Shown: piece after piece, positions 55,964 through 64,000 of the stretch
Numbering within the stretch: position 1 is the stretch's first letter
Layout of the letters: each line of letters begins with the position of its first letter
DNA from: an uncultured Mycoplasma sp.
GTDB lineage: Bacteria; Bacillota_I; Bacilli_A; Mycoplasmatales; Metamycoplasmataceae
Assembly (NCBI GenBank): GCA_947040455.1
Contig: CAMRBN010000001.1
Span: forward strand, 1-64,000
Direction of reading: 5' to 3'
Length of the DNA: 64,000 nt
Program-made: the position numbers and the translations under genes
The notes under the pieces: generated by a model
Told to the model about the DNA's origin: nothing
Databases searched by the model: none
Seen by the model: the letters and a program-made list of their open reading frames with translations, nothing else

Positions 55964-57142
55964 ATGAGAAAAAATATTTTTTTATTAGGAGCTGGTTTTT
56001 CAAAAATGGCCTTTGACAAACCTTTGCAAGAAAGTTTGATTAACGACACCTTAACTACTTTCTTGTATTGATTAAACAATATTAGCGAAGAAAATATCAA
56101 AAAAATATTTTTAGGAATTCCTTTCGTCTTTTTTATGACAAAATATTGAAAATTAAATGATGAAGAAGAAGAATTTTTTGATTTTTATGAAGAATTAAAA
56201 TTATCAATTGAAGAAGAAATTGATTCTACAAATATTTCTGTTGAAACAAAAAAAAATATTAAAATAAATGATTATTTTAATTTAATGGATAATTATACCG
56301 AAGATTGTATTGATAAAATAAATTATGACGTTGATCATTACAAAGATATATTGATTGAAAAAATAGATAAAATAATTAAAATGAATAACAACATCGAAGT
56401 AATTAGTACAAAGATAATGATGGATAAAAGTAAAGATAATGATAATTTTTTTACAAAAAATTTAAATATAATAACAGAAAAATCTTTTATTTTTTTAATA
56501 AAAGAATTATTTAAAAGTAAAGATAACATAATTAACAAGAAATCAAAGATAAAATTGATGAATAACCTTAAAGATAACATAATTATTGATTTTAATTGAG
56601 ATGCTTCTCTTTTGGAATTAATTAAGAAGGAATTACCGAATGATTTAATTGTTATTAATGAAAAAACAATGATAAATAATATATTTCAAAATTTAAATAA
56701 TTCAACAAAAAGTAATGATGGACAAAAAACAATAATTATAAATCCACATCAAACAATATATGAAAATCCAATTTTGCCATCTTATAATAAAAATTATTTT
56801 AATTTTACGGATTTATTTATAGATAAAATTTTGAGAGAAATTAAAGAAAATTTCCAAATTAAAAATATTTATTTTATTGGTTATAATTTTAATGACTCTG
56901 ACTCATTTATAATGCATAGAATTTTCGATAACATGAATGGAGAAAAATTTTTCTTTTTTACATATATTAAAAAAGAACTAGAAGAAAAATCAATAAAAAT
57001 GAAATGCAAAGAAGTAACATGCAAAAATATTAAGAAATACTTCAATGCAAAAGAAGGTACAAATAACAAATATAATATAATTCATTTTGATGGAAAAATG
57101 GAAAGTTTTTTAAAAAAATTAATACAAATTGATGAAATATAA
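55964..57142 (+). CDS. SIR2-like domain protein
   Basis: The 392-residue protein opens with NIFLLGAGFSKMAFDKPL, the GAGFS nucleotide-binding start of SIR2-like defence proteins; IIIDFNWDASLLEL corresponds to the (F)NYD block and IYFIGYNFNDSDSF to the GYSf..D block. Many such proteins deplete NAD+ upon phage infection (Thoeris, DSR, Avs). The sequence between residues 60 and 180 is a helical insert. It is the last gene of the operon and would be the effector. NAD+ hydrolysis is inferred from the family. Confidence 0.75.
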
Positions 57143-58212
57143 TAAATATCAAAAACTAATAATTGAGAATATCTAAAAATAACTTTCCAAATTAAATATT
57201 TAACAATAATTATGTTAACTATAAAAATTTAATTAGACATATAAATAACAAAATTACTTTAAGATTCACTCAATGAACTACAAAATATTATTTTCAAAAA
57301 AAAGAGTAGTTTAAGTATTCAATGTTATATTTTTATTTAAATGAATTAACAATATCAACAGATGAAAATATTAAATTAAATACTGTATTTAATTTTACTG
57401 AAGAATAACTTTATCAAATAAAATTAATTAAAACATCTTTACTAGATAATCTTAAGTCAATTGATATGTCTGAATTAAAAATATTTATCAATTTTTTATT
57501 ATATTCTAACAAATTTTCCAAATCATAGTTAAAGATAATGATTTACAAGAAATATTTATTTTAAAAGAAAAAACAAAATATCACTGATTTGAAAGTATCT
57601 AATCCTATCGCTATTAAAATTATCAAAAGACATATTTTAATAATTAACCCTTAGTATTTATTGACATTATTTCAAAGAACAGAAATCTCTATTTAAGCAT
57701 TAGTGCAGCAAACAATGATTGCATTATATTTTATTTAAATAAATACTAATCAAACACATAAAGTGTAATAGATAAAGAAATTGATGAAACTTAAGGTCAA
57801 ATAAAATTGCTAATTCTATGAATAAAGTGAAAATATTTGCCATCAACAAAACCGAAAAATTGAAAGTCTTATTTTTAATTTTAGAAAAAAATATCAAAAT
57901 CAAGATTTCAAAAAAGTTTTTGTCAAATTTTAAATAGATATGGTTACTAGCATTATTCATTTTGTAGTTGATTTTTTTCCAGCCTTAAGAATAATTTAAA
58001 ACATTCCTTAATGGGGCAAAATGAGTACACATATAGTTCTACAAAACAATCATTTTATAATTTCTAAAATGATTGTTGCTCCTGTTAAATAATCACAACA
58101 AACTATTATATTAAAATTTGTAATTATCATAAATATCAAAAATTTCTGAATTTGTAATATAATTTTATAGAATAATATTATTTGAATATAATTTTTTAAC
58201 AAGGCGGTCAAA
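57143..58212. other. Gene-free kilobase with decayed coding sequence
   Basis: I find no intact gene. At 57322-57526 (+) a stretch reads LYFYLNELTISTDENIKLN, then TAA, then KTSLLDNLKSIDMSELKIF, typical of a gene with stops. Another short plus-strand stretch ends at 57936 (KVKIFAINKTEKLK). The 78-codon minus-strand ORF 57724-57960 is hydrophobic but has no ribosome site, so I do not call it. Confidence 0.5.
58045..58077. terminator. Perfect 13-bp hairpin
   Basis: AACAATCATTTTA and TAAAATGATTGTT flank a 7-base loop. There is no T run after it, so it may be a protein site or a weak terminator before lemA. Confidence 0.5.
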
Positions 58213-58845
58213 ATGATTTATGATGAAGAAATAAAAGAAAATGAAAAAGGACATAGTCCAAGAGTAAGTAATCAAACCATTAATGCGACTAAAAATAATA
58301 CTTGATTGATTGTTTTGCTTTCCATCATAACTCTAGGTCTGTTTGGAATATATTTCATTGTTGCTAAAAATGAACTTAACACACAACAAATTAAAGTTAA
58401 TGAATGTGCTTCAAGTATTGATGTGCAACTAACCAAAAGAAGAGATACATTAATCAAATTACTTGACTCAACAAAAGCTATGTGTAATTATGAAACTTCA
58501 TTACTAAAAGATATTACTAAATTAAGATCTTGAAAAATAGATGAACAAAGTAGAGATCAAGTTGAGAAAAAAACAGATTCAGCACTTTCTCGTTTGATTG
58601 CTGTTTCAGAAAACTACCCTGATATCAAAGCTTCAGAATCATTTCAAAAGTTAATGAATGTTGCTGACTATTCAGAAAGAGAAATCGCTGCTGCTCGAAG
58701 AACTTATAACAGCGCTGTTGCAAGATTTAATAGTAGTTTAGTTTCTTGACCATCAAGTTATATTGCTGCTAAAAATAATATGCACACTATTAAAATGTTC
58801 GAAGCTTCAAAAGAACAAAAAGAAGATGTTAATTTAGCTTTTTAA
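58213..58845 (+). CDS. lemA: LemA family protein
   Basis: The 210-residue protein has one N-terminal membrane helix (TWLIVLLSIITLGLFGIYFI) and a long helical bundle with VNECASSIDVQLTKRRDTLI, SRLIAVSENYPDIKASESFQ and YNSAVARFN, all standard LemA blocks. LemA proteins are membrane-anchored with an outside C-terminus in some bacteria; function poorly known. AAGGCGG lies before the ATG. No DUF3137 gene is adjacent here; one sits at 43365 beside a LemA remnant. Confidence 0.95.
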
Positions 58846-59093
58846 TATGGACACCATTAAAAGTTTGGATAAGTGTTTTATTCAAACTTGAATCCTCTTT
58901 TTATGTATGAAACTTTAATTAATTAACAATACCTTTAAAATTTTTGCCAAAATAGATAATTAATTATGTCAATGTTTCCATATCTATTTTTCAATTTGAA
59001 GAAACTGAAAAAATTAGCATTTAAATATAAATGAGATGAGATGATAATTGATAGATAATTAATTTTAAAAAGTAAAATATTATGTGATTTTGA

Positions 59094-59099
59094 TATAAT
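59094..59099 (+). promoter_or_regulatory. Probable -10 box of ptsH
   Basis: TATAAT within TTTTGATATAATTATT, about 80 bases before the HPr start. No convincing -35 box is seen. The rest of the 58846-59177 gap shows nothing else. Confidence 0.4.
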
Positions 59100-59177
59100 T
59101 ATTTTGTTAAAGAAATCAAAACACAATTAAAAGATCAATGATCTTCTAATTGAAACACAAGAAAAGGAAACATCAAA

Positions 59178-59441
59178 ATGACATCATTTACAGCTAAAAT
59201 TATAGATCCAGTAGGTCTACATGCAAGACCTGCTTCGATAACAGTAACGGTTGCATCTAAATTTACATCAGATATTAAAATACATGCAAATGGAAAATCA
59301 GGGAACTTAAAATCAATTATGAATATTATGGCTCTTGGTGTTAAAGGCGGAGAAGAAATTACTATCGAAGCTACCGGAACAGATGAAGCAGAAGCAATTC
59401 AAACAATTCAAGAAGAAATGAAAAAAAATAACCTAATCTAA
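59178..59441 (+). CDS. ptsH: Phosphocarrier protein HPr
   Basis: The 87-residue protein carries the phosphate relay of the sugar phosphotransferase system between enzyme I and the EIIA domains. GLHARPA places the phosphorylated His at residue 15, and NLKSIMNIMALGV holds the regulatory Ser at about 47 used by HPr kinase in Firmicute relatives. Length is exactly typical. AAAAGGAAAC precedes the ATG. Monocistronic, ended by a strong terminator. A core gene that marks the edge of the island. Confidence 0.97.
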   Translation: MTSFTAKIIDPVGLHARPASITVTVASKFTSDIKIHANGKSGNLKSIMNIMALGVKGGEEITIEATGTDEAEAIQTIQEEMKKNNLI

Positions 59442-59458
59442 AAGGTTATTTTTTTTAA
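59421..59458 (+). terminator. Rho-independent terminator of ptsH
   Basis: AAATAACCT and AGGTTATTT form a stem around the stop codon region, followed by a T run. Confidence 0.85.
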
Positions 59459-59517
59459 TCGTAATCATTTAATAAACAACTATATTCATTAATAAATATT
59501 TAAATTTGAAGAAAGTG

Positions 59518-61149
59518 TTATTTTTTTAACTTTTTAACTGCATAGGCAAAAACACCTAAAGGCGGCACTAAGGAAGCTAACAATATAGAACCCATAATAA
59601 TCCCTTTGTTTGAAGAATTACTAAATATTTTTGAATCATTAATTCAATTGATTTTTAGATATTGAGCTTCAGTGAACCCATAAACTTCATAATCTGATGT
59701 TTTGTGTTTCAAATGCATAGAAATATCGTTCAACAAAAGTGTTGACTCAAAAGAGTTATATTCCACAACCTCAACAGACAAAGGAACTTCAATCTTTTTT
59801 ATTTGAGTTCCATTAAAAACTCCGGTGGAAATAGTGTGTAATTTAGAATCTTGAGTAAAATATATAGATTTTAAAGTTGAAGATTCAAATAAACCATTAT
59901 CCAACATTTTTACACCCTCAGGAATAGAAATAGATTTAATAAATTTATTATTCTTTCAAATTTCTGGACCAATAGCTTCTACATTGGGCGCTTGTTCTCA
60001 ATCATCTAAAGTAATCGTTTCTTTACTAGTTCAACCAAGTTGATCAGCAATATCCTTAGTTAGGACAGTAGCACCTGTTTTCGAGTAAACTCATTTTATT
60101 GCATCTCATTGGGTTTGTGTCAAACCAAAATATGAAGTTGAAGTTGAAAATTTAATATTAAAATTAATATCTTCTAAAAAAGTTGTTCCACTAAATGCAA
60201 GATTACCAATTTTTTGAATACTATTTGGCAATTCAATAGAAGTTAAAATTGTATTGTCCTTAAATACATCAACAGATAATTCAACAACTTTAGGAGCATA
60301 TAGTCTTCAATCCTCTAAAGTTATTACTGTTTTTTTATCTCAACCCAAACTTTTCATTATTGATTTTGTCAAGATGGTTGCATGTGTTGCGGATTCATAT
60401 ATTCAATTTATTGAATCTCATTGGACTTGTGTAAAACCCAAATATTCCATACCCAAATCTTTAAAACGAATAGGCATAGAAATATCAGAAAGTTTTGTAG
60501 TATTTTTAAACGCAAGCTCACCTATATGTGTAGTAGATTCAGGAATTTGTATAGACTCTAAAGTATCGCAACCTCAAAATGAATCATATCCAATTGAATG
60601 CAATAAAGATCCGGATTCAAAAGATAAGTGTGTAATAGCACTATTTGAAAATGAAAATTTACCTAGGGTTTTAACTGATTTGGGAACAACTATTGGATCC
60701 ATACCTGTATTAACACCAATTCCATCTAATGAAAACTCTTCAAGAGCACTCAATGAAGATTCTGGTTCAAAAGTTATTGACTTTAAAGAAAAAGTACCGC
60801 CAAAAGAGTTTGACCCAATAACTTCTATATTTTTTGGTATTTCAATAGTTAAAAGATTCCCGAAACCTCAAAATGAGCCTGCTAATTTCGTTATATGAGG
60901 AGCTTGTAATTCTCAATCATGCAAGGTTATTGATGTTTTTTGGTTTCAACCCAAATTTTTAGCAATTTCATTGGTTAAGATTGTTGATTTAGTTAGATTT
61001 ATATTGTTGGTTGTAACTTCTTTATTAATTTCATCCGTCGATATTTTTGTTTCATTTTTGTTATTTATTGAGACAACAATCAAAGTGGAAGATCCGATTA
61101 ATCCTAATATTCCAAAGCCTGCAAAATATTGAAATATTTTTTTATTCAT
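59518..61149 (-). CDS. BspA-like LRR surface protein with C-terminal membrane anchor
   Basis: TGA-corrected, the protein has about 543 residues. An N-terminal hydrophobic segment (YFAGFGILGLIGSSTLIVV) and a C-terminal one (GIIMGSILLASLVPPLGVFA) followed by KKLKK suggest export and anchoring. Between them LRR_5 units (IPESTTHIGELAFKNTTKL type) alternate with a spacer holding LGW, TLDDW and FGLTQTQWDAIKW. ATG 61149 has AAGAGA before it and overlaps the stop of the upstream LRR gene (ATGAATAA), so the pair is translationally coupled. Probably an adhesin or variable surface antigen. Confidence 0.85.
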
Positions 61150-63460
61150 AAACATTTCTCTTAATTGCTCTTGCGGAAAAAATCAAAATAATTCCTTGAA
61201 TTGCCACAAGGGCAAATAATGATGACGCTACAATAATAAATTTGGTGCTTGGTTTTTCATAAATTCAATTAATGTTATTTCATTGTTCATTAGATAAACC
61301 AAAAAAGTCAAGAGAGTTTTCAAACTTTGAAGATATTTGAATATTGTTGAAAAGAGTATTTCTAAAAGCGTTTTTATCTATAAAAATAACACTATAAGGT
61401 ATTATTATTGATTTCAACGATGTTCCAAAAAAGACATCTTCTTCAATAACTTTTAATTTAGAATTATCTTCAAAATTTATTTCTTCCAAAGATTTGGTAT
61501 TTTTAAAAGAATTAAAGCCAAAATTTAAAACATAATTTGGTATTTCGATAGATATTAAATTTTTGTTATTTTCAAAAGCACCACTAATAGTTTCAATATT
61601 TGGAGCCATAGTTCTTCAATCATCTAGAAGTATATTGGCTTTATTTTCTCAGCCTAATTTGATCACTAATTCTTTTGTCAAAACTTTTTCTTGAGTTGGC
61701 GATAAAACTCATTTTACTTTATTTCATTGAGTTTGCGTAAAACCAAAATCAGTTAATATCTCTTTAAAATGAGATGGCAGTGAAATGTTGGTTAATTGAG
61801 ATGTCTCAATAAAAGTATTGAAGCCAATTTTTTTCACATTATTAGGAATAATTATTTTTTTAATATTTGTGTTGGAAAATGCTAATTCTTGTATTTCAAC
61901 AACATTATCAGGGATAATTATTTCTTGCAATGCTGTATTGAGAAACAAAGAATGTTCGATAATTTTTAGTGAACTAGGAAGTGTCAAGGAAGTTAGTAGT
62001 AAATTTTCAGCAAAAGCACTACCACATATAACAGAAACTGTTGGAGGTATAATCATAGAAGATATTGCGATTTTTCTAAATGCATCAAAACCAATAGAAT
62101 TTAGTTTAGAATTCATTTCAAAAATTACTTTATTTAAATTTATTGTTGCGTAAAAACTGCTATCACCAATGGTTTCTATTTCGTTAGGTATTTCAATTGA
62201 AGTCAAAATTTCGTGATTTAAAAACGCTCCTGAAATCGTCGTCACATTCGGAGCCATAGTTCTTCAATCTGCCAAAGTTATTATTTCTTTTTGGTCTCAA
62301 CCAATGCTTATAGTAGCCGCTTTATCTAAATCTGTTCCATAAAATGGTACATGAGTTCATTGAATTAAATCTCATTGGGTTTGTGTAAAACCATAACTAG
62401 GAGTTGATGTTTTGAATTTAATGTTCATTGAAATATCCTTCAAAATTGGCGTAGAAGCAAAAACTCCAGTTCCCAACATTTCAACAGAATCAGGGATAAC
62501 AATTTTTCTAATTCTAGAATTTCCATCAAATGCTTCATTTTGAATATTTTTTACATCATGAGGAATTATTATTTCTGAGACAGCTGTAAACATCAAAACT
62601 CTAGCAGAAATTACTTTTAATTTCGGAGGAAAACTAAATGAAATTAAACTTGGGATATAACTAAATGCCCCTTCATCTATAGAAGTAATAGAATCAGGTA
62701 AATCTATAGTGGTTAATTCTGTGCTATGAAATGCCTTTGCTCCTATTGTTTTCAACACAGAGCCTTCTTCAAAAATAACATGCCTTAAAAATAAAGCCTT
62801 GTCAAAAGTATCTTTATTTATTGCTTGAATTTTTTTAGGTATTTGAATTGTTTTAAGTATTTTATTTGCTTGAAATGCTCCGGAAATTATTGTAACATTT
62901 GGAGCCATAGTTCTTCAATCATCAAAAGTTATTGTTGTTCTTTTGTCTCAACCAATGCTTATAGCAGCCGCTTTATCTAAATCAGTTCCTGAAAAAGGTG
63001 TATACATTCATTCAATTGCATCTCATTGAATTTGTGTTAATCCATATCTATGTGCTGTTCCTGATGTTTTTAATGAAAAATTCATTTTAATACTTGTTAA
63101 ATTGGGATTGTTAGAAAACGCATCTGATGCAACGGTTGTAATGTTAGATGGAATTTCAATATTTTTTAGAAATTGCATTGAAGAAAAAACACCTGATTCT
63201 ATGGAAGTGACATTTGGTGCGTTTTTATGTCAAGCATCAAATCCTATAGTTTCTTGAGTATTTCAATTTAATTCATTTAAAATTGATGGTGTTAAAACTG
63301 TTTCAGTGGTTGTTTTAGAAACCATATAATTGTTTTTGGTAATTGAATTATCAACATTAATTTTAGTTTTTTTATGGTCATTTAATACACTTGGAATTAG
63401 TGAAACAAATGATGTTGATATAATAAAAATAGTAGGAATGAAAAATTTTTTTATTTGCAA
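61142..63460 (-). CDS. Large BspA-like LRR surface protein
   Basis: A 772-residue protein that starts at TTG 63460 behind AAGAGGTG. It has an N-terminal signal or anchor (FFIPTIFIISTSFVSLIPSV), four blocks of LRR_5 repeats each opened by DWRTMAPNVTTISGAF and closed by a QTQW spacer, and a C-terminal membrane helix (FIIVASSLFALVAIQGIILI) with a basic tail. The ORF track shows four separate pieces cut at TGA. The blocks are close to each other and to the neighbours, which favours recombination. Confidence 0.85.
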
Positions 63461-63637
63461 AATGCACCTCTTTTTAATTGTTAGATTTATTAAAATAAGC
63501 TAAATAATGTTTAAATTTTACCATAAACTAAAAAATAATGGTAAAAAATTAAGGTTATAATTTATTTTGATATTATAAAATAAATCAAAATAATCATGAT
63601 AATTTTTAAATTTCAACATCATTAAAATTAATTATTT

Positions 63638-64000
63638 TTAGTCGCTTCCTTTAATTCCTCTAGCAGCAAAAATCAAAACAATGCCTTGAATTACCATAAG
63701 AGAAAATAATGATGAAGTTAAAATAATGAAATTTACATTTAATTCTGAAGAAATTAAATTAATGTTATTTCATTGTTCATCAGATAAACCAAAATTTGTT
63801 GATTCCTCTTTAAAATGAAATGGTAATGTAATGTCAATTAATTGAGTTGTCTCAATAAAAGTATTGAATCCAATTTTTTCCACATTATTAGAAATAATAA
63901 TTTTTTTAATATTTGTGTTTCCAAATGATAATTCTTTTATTTCAACAATATTATCAGGAATAACTACTTCTTTTAATCCCGTCTTAAAAAACAAAGAATC
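63638..64000 (-). CDS. BspA-like LRR surface protein, C-terminal part
   Basis: The gene runs off the window edge. Its last 120 residues repeat blocks of the 61142 gene almost word for word (VVIPDNIVEIKELSF, NTNIKKIIISNNVEKIGFNT) and end in a membrane helix (FIILTSSLFSLMVIQGIVLI) with the tail AARGIKGSD. So it is a third member of the tandem LRR family. Confidence 0.85.

Noticed and set aside
57724-57960. 78-codon hydrophobic minus-strand ORF
   Set aside because: Lies in decayed sequence, lacks a ribosome site, and its hydrophobicity follows from A-rich coding-like sequence on the other strand.
60254-60898. 214-codon plus-strand ORF
   Set aside because: Shadow of the LRR gene at 59518-61149, whose repeats and membrane segments are clear on the minus strand.

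Overview
The window comes from a very AT-rich Mollicute (Mycoplasma/Spiroplasma/Mesoplasma-like). TGA falls at conserved Trp positions inside almost every real gene, so genetic code 4 applies. The supplied ORF track stops at TGA and therefore cuts many genes into pieces; the coordinates here were rebuilt by reading TGA as Trp and ending genes at TAA or TAG. I found no tRNA, rRNA, CRISPR array, replication origin or intact insertion sequence.

Layout. Both ends carry BspA-like leucine-rich-repeat (LRR_5) surface proteins: a C-terminal piece at 2-574 and a tandem set at 59518-64000, two of which overlap by 8 bases. Housekeeping content is small: HPr at 59178 and LemA at 58213. Nearly everything between about 0.7 and 57 kb is accessory and looks like a defence/mobile island.

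0.7-10.8 kb: an AAA ATPase with a terminal RN..AH motif, a DUF2130 coiled-coil protein, a lipoprotein, a tight operon (RelE-like toxin, 751-residue unknown, MATE-like transporter fused to a P-loop domain), a small deaminase-fold protein and a small HNH protein. 11-19.3 kb: KAP NTPase, an Asn/Thr-rich partner and a SF1 helicase-nuclease, then two genes frameshifted in homopolymeric A tracts (AlbA_2/Schlafen type and AAA_14/DUF4143 type). 19.4-24.8 kb: a probable GATC restriction cluster (Dam-like methylase, PD-(D/E)XK nuclease, AIPR protein, Sau3AI/MutH-type nuclease, small Cys protein). 25-33.4 kb: HNH nuclease, a natural fusion of a C5-cytosine methylase and an amino-methylase, HNH_2 nuclease, and a GmrSD-type (DUF262/DUF1524) gene between two DUF3883-type nucleases. 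33.4-36 kb: a graveyard of gene pieces, some of them copies of sequences at 40.7-41.7 kb. 36-40 kb: N6 plus C5 methylase operon with a divergent HNH_2 nuclease. 40.2-48.8 kb: nucleotidyltransferase/HEPN pair, FRG-TPR protein, LemA remnant with DUF3137, GIY-YIG protein, a membrane protein, AbiH and unknowns. 48.9-53.3 kb: a 668-residue protein with a degenerate and an intact deaminase domain, an AbiH remnant, and AbiEi/AbiEii with a 41-bp palindrome upstream. 53.6-57.1 kb: an overlapping four-gene operon (Panacea/DUF4065-like, ExK nuclease-like, 450-residue unknown, SIR2-like), the best candidate here for an undescribed system.

How the genes work together: several self-contained restriction-modification sets, suicide or abortive modules (AbiE, AbiH, HEPN, AIPR, SIR2-like, RelE) and nucleotide-targeting enzymes (deaminases) sit side by side with many decayed copies, which points to rapid gain and loss. 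Family assignments come from motifs read by eye; no database search was possible.
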